Source: Acipenser ruthenus (taxonomy: Eukaryota; Chordata; Actinopteri; Acipenseriformes; Acipenseridae). From it: a DNA stretch of 64,000 nt. The notes beneath the pieces were generated by a model. That model did not search any database and had not been told where the DNA came from. It was given only the letters and a program-made list of their open reading frames with translations. The DNA lies in contig NC_081214.1 in the NCBI RefSeq assembly GCF_902713425.1, positions 22,526,208 through 22,590,207 of the forward strand, in the 5' to 3' direction. This document shows positions 38,601-51,275 of the stretch, in pieces. Position 1 is the first letter of the stretch. Each line of letters opens with the position of its first letter. The position numbers and the translations under genes are program-made.

Positions 38601-39125
38601 TATAATAACAGCAATCTACTGTACTCTGATTCTTTCTGATCCAATAAGAACCACGGATTACATATGCCACTATACAGCCATATATGGGACACGTATGTAA
38701 ACATGTGCACAAAGATACTTACGTAAGAAAAGCATTAAAGATAAACTATACATTCCCGTTACACTCGCATGCACAAATGATATCTTCGCTTATCCATATC
38801 GTTCTTTTGTTTGTTTTTTTTACCTGACGGTTTTGTGGAAACTGTATTTTAAAACGTCTTACCTGTTGTAAGTTGCCAGCTGCACCGCGCTGTAAGGAAC
38901 GATACGAATACAAGCCACACAGTTCCCTTTCCAGAAAGCTCGGAGCCCTTCTTCCCGGTACACGGTGTGGAATGCATTTAGAAATCCTCTTTTGCTGTGA
39001 AACGTCCCCACTTGCGTTACTATTTTAACGACGTCTAGCGGAGACGTAGCCGTTCTACTAAACACGCCTGCAACCCCTCCAGAAATTAAACTCTGCGAAG
39101 CGCTCATTCGGTTATCCCTCTTCAT
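32605..39125 (-). CDS. slc25a43: Solute carrier family 25 member 43, complete, five exons
   Basis: Mitochondrial carrier family member of unknown substrate. Coding exons 5' to 3': 38863-39125, 37621-37862, 36469-36641, 33861-33995, 32605-32817. Phases agree at every GT-AG junction, giving 341 residues, the same as human SLC25A43. Three carrier signatures are visible: SPLDVVKIVTQ in exon 1, YPSDVIKTRLI in exon 2 and FPFETVKRKMQ at the end of exon 3. Exon 4 begins AQSPVLPHYGGVDVHF and exon 5 IVPYFGLMFSSFEFCKR, both close to the human protein. The start at 39125 gives MKRDNRMSASQSL; a second ATG at 39107 is possible. The sharply conserved neighbour order supports the assignment. The intron after exon 3 begins against a 60-bp minisatellite. 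Confidence 0.95.
33698..33746 (+). mobile_element. Possible hAT transposon terminal remnant
   Basis: The phrase AGGTTCTCAAACTGGGGGTC followed by TCAGAAATGCTTCAGGGGGG resembles the terminal sequence typical of hAT-derived repeats in vertebrates (CAG.GGTTCTCAAAC). No opposite end was found. It lies in the last intron of SLC25A43. Confidence 0.35.
35233..35502 (+). repeat. Tandem duplication, 143-bp period, two copies
   Basis: The segment starting TGAATGATCACAGAATTCCA at about 35239 recurs 143 bases later as TGAATGATCGCAGAATTCCA. The similarity extends through GTTGCTCAGTTTTTA to GGACTGGAGTGTCATAGAGCA. The copies differ at several positions. It lies in the SLC25A43 intron between exons 3 and 4. 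Confidence 0.9.
36200..36460 (+). repeat. 60-bp minisatellite with telomere-like TTAGGG motifs
   Basis: About 4.3 copies of an exact 60-bp unit. Each unit contains GGTGATTTCAGGTAAGGGAG followed by GGGTTAGGGTCAGGGTTAGG and GTTAAACATGGTTC. Only one substitution (AAGG to AAGA) was seen among the copies. The array ends 8 bases before the donor side of SLC25A43 exon 3 (36469). The G-rich strand is the plus strand, i.e. the transcription template of SLC25A43. Confidence 0.95.
37262..37395 (+). repeat. Irregular degenerate repeat with GCATGGTAAAGC-like units
   Basis: Variants such as GCATGGTAAAGCACAGC, GCATTGTGAAGAATAGC, GCAGGGTAAAGCATA and GCATGGGAAAAGCATGGC follow each other at intervals of about 20 bases. 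Related phrases recur at about 41535-41605. It lies in an SLC25A43 intron. Confidence 0.6.
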
Positions 39126-39675
39126 ACTGGCTGTCGTTTATTTAGACAGTTCCACGGGTTTACAGACGCTGCATATCGAACAGCCAATAAGTTCTTAACA
39201 TTGCAACGGAAACAACTTTGAATGCTAGCGACGGCGACAGTATTAAAAAATATATACTGACTTCCTAAACCCTGCCCAGCAAAACAGTGAAACGTAGACA
39301 GTATGACGTTACGCACGCAGCTGGCATGGACTGGAGCGCAGATTGAATACGGGGCACTCTTTGATAAAATATAATATAAAATACATCCAGTTATACATTT
39401 TAGATATGCTGGTTAATTTGATCGATTGTATGTTACTTGGGGATCCAGGTTAAATATCCTTTGATATCAGCTCCCCCGATGGAAACCTTTCTTTCCCAAT
39501 TCAAACTACAATTTCTGTCTAACATCTGCATTGCCATCCTAGCTGACACGACAGTGGTCCCTCCCTCTAACTTTCACCCCGTGAATTTGAACCTAGGCTA
39601 ATTCTCACCCCTAGACGATGCACAGACTTACTAGTAATGAACAGCTGGTTTCATGAAAAGGAAATGGCCACACAC

Positions 39676-39729
<54 letters not shown>

Positions 39730-40489
39730 ATAATAATAATAATCGACTAAACAGGATCTTTGTGGCGGTTCCCAGGGAGGGTCTGTCCCTCGCCAGGGCT
39801 AATGATTTAACACGTGGTTTGGAATAACTAAAGCCCTCAGTGCAATGCTTGAGAAGTCTCATTTTCTTGAGCTGATAGATGAACACTGCTGCTCAGAGAG
39901 GCTCAATACCTAACACGAAGCTGCAGGCCTGCTCTTACTGTTCAGCTGTTCAGCAATACTATAGAGAGAACCAATAACTCGGTTTGTAAACACAATTCCA
40001 GCACATGGCATGTTTTTAAATGTCAAGAAGCTCTTCAATACAGGCTGTGGTTCAAATGCCACACGTGCGCCTATCCTTGATTGGCTGGTGAGATGGACCC
40101 ATGTGATCTCATCCAATCAGTGGCCGCTCATTCCTCTTTTTCTGCTGAATTTAGGTCAGGTGGAAGCTTCACTGACAAACCCAGCCAAGTACGTATCTGC
40201 CTGGTGTAAACCCCAAAGCAGGGTGCGAGGAGGAACACAGCGAGGCTGAGGCAGGGAAGCATGTACTGTGAGCTTGTAAAGAGGACACTGCCTGTGCAGA
40301 CGTGATCGCACATGCCTTGTGTCACGATTTACACTCCCGCCCGCCACACAACATACATACAGAAAAAAAAAACATCCATTAATACTCCAGCCACATTCGC
40401 TAAATAATCCACGATCACCGCATTTTTACCATTTCCTTATTGTTTTATTTCGATACCTTGTCGACGTTGTCTTTATCGAGTAAATAAAA
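39126..40489. other. SLC25A43 upstream region
   Basis: This is the 5' flank of SLC25A43. A CpG-containing stretch at 39126-39350 is the likely promoter. An (ATT)n microsatellite lies at 39676-39727. No gene is visible. Confidence 0.45.
39676..39727. repeat. (ATT)n microsatellite
   Basis: About 17 ATT trinucleotides, followed by a short run of AAT in the opposite sense. Confidence 0.95.
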
Positions 40490-40494
40490 AAGCT

Positions 40495-40705
40495 TTCGGT
40501 CCACGTTTCAAATCCCACCTCAGCCACTGACTCCTTGTGTGATCCTGAGCAAGTCACTTAACCTCCTTGTGCTCCGTCTTTCGGGTGAGACGTAATTGTA
40601 AGTGACTGCAGCTGATGCATAGTTCACACACCCTAGTCTCTGCAAGTCGCCTTGGATAAAGGCGTCTGCTAAATAAACAAATAATAATAATAATAATTTA
40701 AATAA
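40495..40705 (+). mobile_element. SINE family 2, 5'-truncated
   Basis: A B-box-like GTTTCAAATCCC is followed by a body with GATCCTGAGCAAGTCACTTA and CTTTCGGGTGAGACG, the phrase GCTGATGCATAGTTCACACA, and the tail CGCCTTGGATAAAGGCGTCT with GCTAAATAAAC and ATA repeats. The tRNA-like head is incomplete. The body differs from family 1, but the tail is the same L2-type tail. Confidence 0.85.
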
Positions 40706-41070
40706 TCTATTTTTTGATGTTGTGTAAAATGACCAGAAGACGGCGCTCAAAGCCCATTTTTTAAAATCCTCAGCGCTGGTGCGGCGCTGTTACAGTCACT
40801 ACCACCAGGGGGCACCCAACACGCATTGTCAGCGCAGGTCAGGTGAGAGGGCAGCAGTTCACAGATTAACAATGCAAATGTGAACAAGCAGGTTTCATTC
40901 AAAGATGAAAGAAAGAAGAGAAGGGGGTGGGTGTTCAGTTTCCTGCTTCCTAGAAATTCACAGCCTTTTTTTCCTGATGCATTTCCTCTCATGAAATTAG
41001 CACTTTTATCATTACATACAAATGTAGCAGTCTCTGATTTGCAGTAACTTTTTGCTTCAGGTACATTCGC

Positions 41071-41262
41071 AAAGCTATTTACACCAGATTGTCATTAGCG
41101 CGTTATTTTCACCTAATACAGTTACAAACCAGAAACAAACAGCTGGGACATGCAATGCTGGAGCTCGCTAACAGTCTTAGTGTGTTTTTTTAAAATTTAT
41201 TTTAGAATTGTAATTGGTGCAAATGATGATTTGGAGTAAATAGATTTGAGAATCCGGTCCTA
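41071..41262 (+). repeat. Degenerate dispersed repeat, copy A (compare 51276-51433)
   Basis: The block GATTGTCATTAGCGCGTTAT and, about 146 bases on, GGAGTAAATAGATTTGAGAA match in the same order with blocks at 51290 (AATTGTCATTAGCACATTTT) and 51405 (TGAGTAAATAGCTTTGAGAA). The middle parts are diverged. Confidence 0.5.
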
Positions 41263-42502
41263 TGTGTTTTAAATCTGCAATCTAATCATTAAGTGATTAG
41301 CACTGATTGTATGAAACAATTGTGTTTGCACTACTGCACTGCATAATGGGATTGCTCACATCTATCGCTGGGTTTGGACTCTTAACTTAAACTTTGCTGT
41401 GACTGATTTGAATAAATCAAAGCTACTGCGATTTGCTTCTAAAATGCTGCTTGAGTGTATCTGGTTAGAACAGAGTGGTAATCTATATGGAGCATGCTGT
41501 ATGGTAGAAGCAAAGCAAATTGCAGGAAATCTCAGCATGGTAAAGCCTAGCCAAGCAGTACGATGCTCAGGCACAGCAAGTGTGGCAGATCATGGCAAAG
41601 CACGTGATGCAGTTGTTCATTATCCAGTTCAATAGCGGAGGTGCAGTGCAGCTACATGGGTATAGACATCTGTCTAACTACCTGCACAGTTCTGTTAGCC
41701 TGGATGAAAACTTTCCAAGGGTTCTGTGTGTCTGATCCCATCATTATTATAAAAAGCATGTGCATCAGAGTGTGGTATTTTAAATAATGTCAAAACCGAG
41801 TCGTCAGAGGAAGATGTAGGCATGATAAGTTTTTTATAACACGACACTGGATGAAAGTTAACAAACAGATGAGTAACCTGGGCTGAGAGCTGCCCACCTC
41901 TCTTCAGACTCTCTTTGGGCTGCTAGACCGTCCCACACGTGTTTTTCACAGCACAGTGAGGCCGGTGTGGTGAGACAGGTGATGCAGCCAGCTCCTGTAT
42001 TGTGATTAATAAAGCTGTCCCCTTCGCTCCCAGTGGGGGCTTGTAGCACTTTTCCTATGGGAGGCTCTGTTTGTTTTCAGCTTGTGTCTGCCCAGCAGGA
42101 GCGCCTCCCTCCCCTGTTGAGATGACAGACTCAGCTCCTTGTGAAGCGCCGAGCCCCTGTCTGAAGTGTAGCCACTTGGTTTCTTTACAAAGGCTACTGG
42201 AATAACAGAGCCCCCTCAAAGGAAATGACCCTGTCTGTTCAAAGAGGATAGCTCTGCTTTTCCTACCTTTCAGATAGGAAGGGGGGCGAGGGGTGTCTCC
42301 ATCCCAGACGGACACCATCTCAAAGCATCATTGTATTATTTATTAATATCATTTTAATAAATTATTTCAGAGCGTTTACATTTTGAAAGATGGAAATTCA
42401 ACAGTAATGCACACATCTGAGAAACAAACCACCTGAGAGTGCTTAAGAGATCTTCAGTTGAGCGACTTACATGTATGATATTAGTTTTGCAAAGTCAATA
42501 GA

Positions 42503-42553
42503 AGGTAAATTAAAGACTGGAGTAAACTTTTGGAAAATATGCCCCAGTGTCTC
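42503..42553. repeat. Short dispersed repeat (compare 58880-58926, inverted)
   Basis: The segment with TTAAAGACTGGAGTAAACTT and AAAATATGCCCCAGTGTCTC matches the reverse complement of 58880-58926 over about 50 bases with a few differences. Confidence 0.6.
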
Positions 42554-42571
42554 AAACTGACTGAAGTCCTG

Positions 42572-42842
42572 CACTCTGAGAAAAGAATGTTAAAGTGTTC
42601 CATTTAGAACCATATGGTTCTGAATAGAACGATTTGATCAAATAGATTCAAATATGAAGCATGAAACCCTGACACTTCTACTTAGAAGCCCTTTGGTTTC
42701 ACATGGAACCCTCAGTTGTTCAGCATAGAAGAACAGTTATTCATGGAACCTAAATAAAACTAGGGTTCCAGGGAAAGCGCGGAGGAACCATATGGTTCTG
42801 TATACTGTAGAATGGCCAGATACCCTTTTATTCTTAGAGTGT
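42572..42842. mobile_element. MITE-like element with CACTCT terminal inverted repeats
   Basis: The left end reads CACTCTGAGAAAAGAATGTT and the right end, reverse-complemented, CACTCTAAGAATAAAAGGGT. The exact 14-bp palindrome GAACCATATGGTTC occurs near each end (42607-42620 and 42785-42798). Inside are several GGTTC/GAACC variants. No coding sequence. This architecture resembles the foldback MITEs (Angel-like and relatives) known from ray-finned fish. Target duplication not resolved. Confidence 0.7.
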
Positions 42843-45800
42843 GGGCCAGGACTCTGCAGGCTACACAGAGACACACAACATGCCCTCCCAAATTACACAC
42901 CCCAGGTGAGTAAATACACCTAATACAAACTTCACTAAATCCCACAGAGGGAGGCGTATGAAAGTAACGTTATAAACGCTGGCTTAGCTAAACCCATTGG
43001 ATTAACACTAATGAGCTGTGGTGCCACATGCTCACAATATTGATAAAGTGTTGATGGCTAAGGAAGGTAATCTAAGGCTGGGACAATCCTTACTATTTTG
43101 AAAGGGCCTTACAGGGTTAAATAACTCATGAGACATTCCTTTGTGAATAGCATCCAATATCCGCATGTTTCAAGTGCCAGCCTGGGCACTGAAGCTGTGC
43201 CATTAAAATTCCAGTCTAGGGTTTGCAGACTATCCAGAACTGAGACTGGTCTCTGGACTGTCCCCACAGCAGGAGGTTCTGTCCACTCTGGCTGGGACAA
43301 CAGAAGATATGCTGGGAAGGGGAAGAGGCTGCGTGTCCCATCAAAGCTGGTCCCTTGTTAGCACACCATGAGCCCCAGGACGGCTTGCTTGTTTCTTGAA
43401 TGGCTTCAGATTGTTTGATCTGGTATTCAGTAGAGACACTCCAAAGAGAACAGCACTATATGTTGACAACCAGTGGGACACATGGCTGGACCGCATTATT
43501 CCAATGCATTCAAGAACTTGGTGGTAGTGTTCAGTGGTAACTCAATGAGCTTCACTCTCGCTTCCTACAATTTTGCTGCTGAAGTGTCATTGCCAGTGGC
43601 ACAGGTAGCAACTGGCAGGGGGAAGACAAGCTGGCTGTCAGGGGCATTGTCATTCACTGCATGCAGCAGCACATACATGCGCATGCTGCTTTAGGTGGGC
43701 GTCCTTGATCTTCCTGCCTTTCTCCTCTGGCTTTGAAGTGGAGTGGAGGGGACCCATTGACCCCAGACTGGCTCAGGGATGCCTGACCCCAGGTCACAGA
43801 CACCCCTTTAGCTCCATTCAGGTGCACCAGTGCCGGGCCTCCTCGTATTACTGCACAGGTTCACCTCCCGGTCAGCCACATGCCTACCTGCCAGCCCGGC
43901 TGACTGATGATGCAGGCATCTATCTGCATGAGCTAACGGATGAGGGAAAGGCTGTTTCATATTATATTTGCAAGTCTTAAACGGTTTGAGGGTGCTTGAA
44001 CTAGGGTGAGGGCTTCACGGCTGGAGGATGTTCCTATATGGAGTTCTTGAGCGTCTGCAGGCATTGGCATCCCATGCCACTCATTTCACTTAAGCTGTTA
44101 ATAAGATGTGGGTGAAACTCCTCCAGTATCAGAGCCTCCTTAAAAACTGAACGCTAGCTTTAATGTCACTTGCTTGGCTGCTGGTTCGCCTATGGGTTGC
44201 ATCAGGGTAGCTTGAAAGGGCTTGTATTGTCCTGCTGCTTCCACAGAGCGCCAGACTTTTGTTTCCATGGCAACTGTGCTTGTCTCAGTGCCGCAGAACA
44301 ACAGAATGAATTCCCAAACAAATGTATCCTTTTCTGAGTGTTCTCCACTTTCACATATACTGCTAAACCTTAGCATGTCAGGCAGTTAATGTAACGCATT
44401 GGAAATTAGCATGGTTTGTCATTGGATCCCAGTTTGGCCACATTGACAGTCAGTTGTAAATGTATTGTATTTCAGTGTAAAAGGACCTTCACTACGCCAG
44501 TGCAATGAATATCTCACACAGGTCTGAGTGCAAACTCCTCAGGGGATACTATGTGTGAATCTCTCTTGATATCCTGGTACCTGTGCTAACAGGATCTTCA
44601 ACAATGACAATATCAACATTTGCAGTTTTTACTGTATTCAAATGCTCAGATTCCTTTGCATTTCACAAAAAGAAGCTTTTACATTTGTTTTTAGCAGATC
44701 ATCAAGCCAGCCTCCATTCTGAATGACCGCTAAGGGCAGCTGGGCTCTTCTGCATGCCATCAATGGCTTGTGGCAATCACAGAGGCAGCAGCAATAAAAC
44801 TCTCGCCTCATTATCAGGAGGCGCACTTAATTACAGGGCAGGGATATGAGAGAGGAAGAATGAGTCTTGTCATAAACACAGCCTCTCTACAGTGGAGAGG
44901 AGCATGGCCACACAAAGCTTTAAAACTGCTCAGAACGAACAGCGAAATCATTTTCACAGCCGTGGTAATAAACATCGGAGAAGAGCGACAAGAAAGGCCC
45001 CAATGAGCGTTTGTACGCTAATCGGAATGGAGGATTGTGGGTCGGAGCGGACATCACAGTTTCTGATACGGAACCTGGAATTTAAAAGGAACTGTTACAC
45101 AAAATCTGACCAACTCCCTACCGCTCCTGAAACTCAGGCAAAACAGCAACCTGGACCATGTGTGCCACTGTAAAAAAAAAAAGGCCAACAACACACAGCC
45201 TTTGCAATTTTCTTTATTAGAGCAATCATGCATAATTACCAGCTGATCTGTAGGGTGACATCAGCATGTCAAATTGCTAGTTTGCGATATTAAAAGGCAG
45301 TAATGAGTAAGGCTTAATAGATAGTGACAGGAACCATTCTCTGTGCTGGTTTTTTATTGCTGTATCTGGACTGCGTCAGTGCAAGGCCAGATGGCCATTG
45401 GTCAGACACTTGACCTTATGGGTCAGGAGGCTCCCACAAGAAGCCTGGGCTCTGCTGCTACTGTAACCGCCAGCCTGAATGCAAGCCTTTGAAGATACAG
45501 ATAGTCAACAAAGTGCCTGCGAATGACTATAGGAGACAAATAGGCTCTTAAGACACAAGCAAAAACAATGTTTGTGTCTTCTTCCACTTCAAAGGGTCAA
45601 ACCGGTTTGATATTCATCTCTTCCCACTGATCAGTGTTGCTAACAGGGAAGGGGAGGGGGCTGATTACAAAAACAAGCAGGGCTTCCCTCAGGTTTAGCC
45701 TGCAGGGGCTCTGCGAGGGCTAGGCTCGCTCTTTTCAGAGACGGGCCTGTCCTACATGATCTGTTATCAAGAAGGGAAAGGCTGCAGACCAGGGCTGGGG

Positions 45801-47596
45801 CATAGGAGTTACTTCTGCTAAAGTAGTCTAACCCTTTCTGTGTAATTCAAACACTGAAAGATTGCTGTCCGAGTTGGAGCACTTCTATAATGGAATGCGA
45901 CACACAATGGAACAAAACCTGTGGTCATGTTAATATGGTCCCATTTGTTTCTGTCTGTAGCTGCTGCATGACTGAATGAATAAATACAAAAACGATCGCA
46001 GGTCTTACAGTTTCTAAACACCCAGCGCAGGTACCGACAGGAATGATTTCATTAGAAAGCAGTTGTCATTTCACTGTAGAGCTGTCCAGCTTTTTCTAAA
46101 GCAGCCTAACTAATAAGAACCTGTGCTCCCGGCTCTGACCACTCTAAAAGCAGTGACGGACACAGCTGGAATGTCTAACAGACCCAGAGGCAAAGGGTGG
46201 CATGTTACAACAACACACTGTACAGGAAGCCAGACAAAGACATTCTGACAAAGCCATTCATTTACATGTAGTTAGAGGGAAAAAAAGCAACAATGAAAAA
46301 CGTGTAGGCCTGTCTCTTCATAAATGTAGAGACCTCTATTCACAATCATTCCGCAGCCTGTTTTCATTAATTAAATACAGGTGAGTATTCAAACTTTATT
46401 TTGATCCCTCAAAACAAACTGCATATTCCATTAATACATGAAAATGCTATTTACTAAAGGTATGGTATTAATACTAACATTCGGAAGGCTGTTTTCCAAA
46501 TGCTGGTTTGGATAGCAGGAGCTTCTTGATACAGTGCTTTCTGGTAATGTGGCCATTTGTTTTATGAAATCAGTAATAAAGCCTGGATAGGAGTAGTGTG
46601 CCGGATGTCAGTGATAATTGCTTTGCATGAAGCCCCTCATATTCAGATGAAATACCCTGCAATGCAAATCGTAGAGCAGCTCATTTCTAAGTGATCATTT
46701 CCTCAATAGCCGTTTTCCTTTGAGTTAACAGCTGGTTACAATCGCCTCCCAGTAAACAGATACGAGGGGGTCATCATGACAGGCCCCAGTTCATTGGAAT
46801 TGCAGGCTGATTTATATGCTGTCAAAGGTGTTTCGAGTGGCTAGCTACCCGGAGGCCAGAGTTTGAACAAAACGGTGCAATGGTCATTTAGCTCTTTCAA
46901 CACAGCAGAAATGTAATAAGGAAAGTAAACTCCACTCAAAACTGCAGCCCACACTAGCAGTGTCCATCGCTCCACTCTAAACTGCAAATATACTACGCGT
47001 ATTGATCGATTTTTTTTCAGTATAACACACTGAGACTGAGATACACCTTGCACAGCACCCAATACTCCAAACCCTTCACCTCAGCTATTCCATCAAACTC
47101 CATAATAGACAAAAGCCATGTACACTGCAAACATGCTCTCTGTTCAGACCACATTATTCTTTATGTGTCTGTGAATCTATCATCTCAAGAATACAGCAGC
47201 AGGTCCTTACTATCCTATATGAAAAATACTATCCAGTAGTTTGGTTTTCTGGCCGGTACTATTGTATTGTTTTGATGTAAATCAAAGAAGTAAATGTACT
47301 CTGAAGCGTGACAGCCATTTACTGTTTAAAGACTGCAAATAAATAGCTCTTGAAGTGATCAATATCCACATAGCCACTGTGGCTGGGATCCCATTGCTTG
47401 GCAGAGGTTTTTTTTTTGGGTTGTCTATTCTACAGCTGTGTCACTCATTAAATTGCAATAATGGCACCGTAAACCTTGATGAAGAGAACTGCAATTATGT
47501 TATACTTAAAACACTATCATTGCTATTGTTTCAGCTCCCCTTGGCCCCTTGTTCCATATAGCTAGATTTTAAACCACTGTTTAAAACCATTCTAAC

Positions 47597-47647
47597 TACA
47601 GCAGCGCCATAATTACAGCAGCGCCATAAATACAGCAGCACCATAAA
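47597..47647 (+). repeat. 17-bp tandem repeat, three copies
   Basis: TACAGCAGCGCCATAAT is followed by two near-identical copies (TACAGCAGCGCCATAAA, TACAGCAGCACCATAAA). Confidence 0.9.
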
Positions 47648-47737
47648 CACAAATGAATCCTATCCTGAGTGACACAGCTCTATGGCTGTAGGAAAGACAG
47701 AAGCATAGAAAAAACAGTGGCCTTTGTGGAATGCATA

Positions 47738-47815
47738 CACTGCCGTGCAAAATTTTTTGGGACGTGGGCGAAAGTTATTTAAAGAATTTTATTTTAGCAA
47801 AGTCTGTTTTTATTA
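47738..47815 (+). mobile_element. Possible Tc1/mariner terminal remnant
   Basis: ATACACTGCCGTGCAAAATT followed by TTTTGGGACGT resembles the terminal repeats of fish Tc1/mariner-like elements (TACACTGCCGTGCAAAAGT-like phrase). No transposase and no opposite end were found within the neighbouring kilobase. Confidence 0.35.
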
Positions 47816-50800
47816 TAAAATACAGACGGATCTTCTAGAAAGCAGAAAAAGGAGGAGAGAAGAACAAGACAGAACCAACAGGAATGATATTTAGTTCTCC
47901 CACGAGAAGCATTTTGACCTCTCTTGTATCTGAAAGGTCAGGGTAAACAGTAGTTTGATATGAAGGACTCACAAAGTGGTGTGAAAAGCCTGCTCCATTA
48001 CTGACTGTGGGCTGGGTGGAGATGGCCCAGGCAGAGCGCCTCTCCTGATTGTTTGCCGGCAGGCTGAATGCGCGGGCCCCATTGTGAGAGAGCGGCCGGC
48101 CCTTCCCCTCCGTCTCTTTCAATGCATTCGCTGCTTTAGTGCTTTGTCTTCTAGAGTGCTGCCACTTCCTATCCAGCAGGGTCAGGGCAAGGTCGTGGCT
48201 TTGGACACCAGTCTATTATTTTGTATAATTTGATGCCCTGGTGCTGATGTTTTTAGCAGGTCCTGGACAGATCACTAACTCATTGTTGGGCAACACAGCT
48301 TTGATTGCAAATAGACAGAGGCCAAATCTTTGCTAGCGGCACATACCAGTTTTATTGATTTTGATACCAGGCTTCACATCTATAGATATTCTTGAGATCA
48401 AACAGTCTCTAATTCCTTCTTGTTGGTTTCTAGTAAATGTTTGCTATAGAAGAAGTGAGACAAGATCTAGTGGTACATCGGAGTCCCTCTATACAACCAC
48501 CAAGAGACTGGTCAGAATGATAAACTATAGCAAAGCTCCAGTACAGCAGAGAAACAGGGAGAACTCTTATTGATACAAAAACAAAACAGTACAGTAACCT
48601 GCATTATGGTTATGGTTTGATGTTCTGCACAGGTTCATATTCTGCACGTCATGTTTCCCTTTGTGGTTTGGCTGTGACAATGGTGCTCTTCTCTTCCAGA
48701 ATCACCTCCAGTGTAAACCGTGTTGAAAATAATGCTGAAAAAAAGATTAAACTGAATCGGATGCAGTTTTCATTTCAGTTTCATATTGTTCGTGCTCTGC
48801 CCCCTGTCTTCCAGGGAAAGAGCAAGCGGCTGTGCTGGGATTGTAATCTTTTAATGAACGGTTATCAGGACAACGGCAATCAAGGCCTGTGTCTGATAAG
48901 CGAAGGAAGGAGCTCAGGGCGGCCGCAGCAAGCTGTGATTGCTTTTCTGGCTGGTTCACAGTTCTGCTGTGATCGAGGCTCAGCCCCATGGAGGGAGGCT
49001 CCTCTGCTGGGGCTCTTAACTGATAGGGATCTAGAGCAGCCTTTGATCTTTAAGAGACTGATTACAGGTTACAAAGTGTCGTGATGATTAGAGATCCAAG
49101 GCAACATGGCAGGCACAAACAAGGACAGAGCGGCTCACTTTCGTTGGCACATGTGACAGATTGGTGGCACATTCCTTGGTGCAAAGAAAGAAGCACAGGA
49201 TCTGCAGATCAGTTTCTTCCTATGAATAGATTCCAAAGTGTTTAATCCAGATATTAAGCTTTTATATTTCTGTCTAAATGTTGTCAGAAATGTGCATGTG
49301 AAATATAGGGATGATACAGTAGTAGCTATCCAGGGTTCTTTATGTCATGTTCAGTATTTGTTCCTAGTCTAATCCATCTACGCATTCATGTATATAAATG
49401 GCACCTGTACATATTGTTAATGAACACTGCTCTGGGGAATTTCATTTTAAGTTCTTCATGGACAAAAGTACAGTACCTGCAACGTCTTTGTACTATTTAT
49501 TAGAACACTGCCCTTTTATAAAACACATATTAAAGTCAAGGAGAACAGCTGTTTACAATTGTAAGTATTTTTTTTTAAATGAGCAGTCTAATCAATTTGA
49601 ATGACAGAAAAGATCAAGAAAGAGGAAAAGGGCAATATTTCTGTCAATGCGTCCCCATTCCCCAGGAGCCCTCGTTCCACACTCGGGCGCTGTTAACAGG
49701 ACACTTGCATGTCACATTTCAAGGCTCTTTCTTGCAGGTCACATTTCAAGTGAGAGGTTTCCAGCCATTCCCTTTGTAGAGCAGACAGACCCTGGCGTTC
49801 AGCACAGGCCCAGGTCTGAGACAGATGCTTGGCTGGCTGCTCCTCCCTCGGGGGGGGGGGGGGGGGGGGGGCTGTCTGGGGTGGGTTTATGACTCCCGAC
49901 AACTGGCCAGTAATGGAGCAACCTGCAGCGCACCTGTGCCTGGGTTGCCCTGCACCAATCAGCTTGCGGACAGGGCAGACAGCAGAAGGTGCAGGTAATA
50001 TACTTTGAGAAGGTGGCCGGTTGAAGCAATTGATGTGGATCAAACGCATGGCCATTTCAATAGCAGTAGAGAAGGGTGTCGATCACTCTTTTGATGTTCC
50101 TGAAATGGGGTTAAATGGGAGGGAATCTGAACCTGAATGGCTGGCTTCTTTAGACACCCTCCTAAAGTAATGAAGCATTCAGCTTATTATTAGACAATAT
50201 TAGACAGCATTTTACTGAATCACGACTTACAGAAGCTGTCCTTTATCATCATCCTAGTTTCACTGTACAATTTGTTCATGAAAAAGCACCAGTGGAGCTG
50301 ATGCATTACAAGAGCACTAACAGCCTACATTTCTAACACAGTAACAGCTACTGTTGAAAGGAAATGCAACAATCTTTTTTAACTAGTTATAATAGCCCTT
50401 AGTTCCGGTTTCTGAGGTATTTGAGGTATGAACAATGGAGAGTCCTTCTTCTTTTGCGTCCGCTCAGCATGCTCATGCTGCTGTTTACTGTACGGTGGGG
50501 GGGTATGGTGGGGGGCAGCATGCAAGTCTCCAGCACAGTCCCACACAGTATCCTAGTCAATAAGAGAAGAGTCCTAGAAAGAAGCAAAGCCACTGCAAGC
50601 GCTTCAATCTCTAATTAATAGGATTACGATGTTGCAAGCGTCATTATCAGCTCTCTTCCCAATATATCAAAGCCCTGTTCAGTGACAGTGTTAGAACTTT
50701 AATGGTGCGAGTTTGTCATTCAAGTGCTTGTTTGTGTTTAAACACATCTACTCGTTCCAATTGAAACAAACCATGCCTCTCCTTTCTGTGGCACATTTAC

Positions 50801-51275
50801 CTTGGTCTTACTGCTTTTTTTAAATCCTGTAGTTTTATTTTATAACATTATAACTTAAAACGTGCAACACAAACACACTTACACACATCCAGTAGTCAAA
50901 TATAGTTATTTTCTAAAGCCACTTTATGTGCCTTTAATCTCAGGTATCAGGTAATAACTGGATTATTAGTCTCATTATTAGGAAGCAATTTGAGTCAATA
51001 TGTGTAAATAGTATATATTAATGTAAGCCTCCTGTGAATGTGTCGAACCATGCAGATAATGTATAAGGACCCTTTTTTTAAATGTATTTATTTAGTAATA
51101 TGCTCAACCAAAAAGTATTTCAAATGTTGTGCCTGTAGCTATTGCCATTAGAGGGACCCCTTGTTCAGCCCCTTCAGATCACCCTGTTTTATTTTGTAAT
51201 AGGACAACGCCTGATTCTGCATCACATCAATGACCAGTGATTTATTCTTTTTAAAATCGTAGCATGGGGTTTCAA

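Noticed and set aside
43473-43980. Two adjacent open frames of 73 and 91 codons
   Set aside because: No similarity to a known family could be recognised; they may be remnants of something, but the evidence is too weak for a gene or pseudogene call.
48617-49084. Open frame of 155 codons in the SLC25A43-LNX interval
   Set aside because: No recognisable domain, no splice or promoter context, and a composition like the surrounding noncoding DNA.
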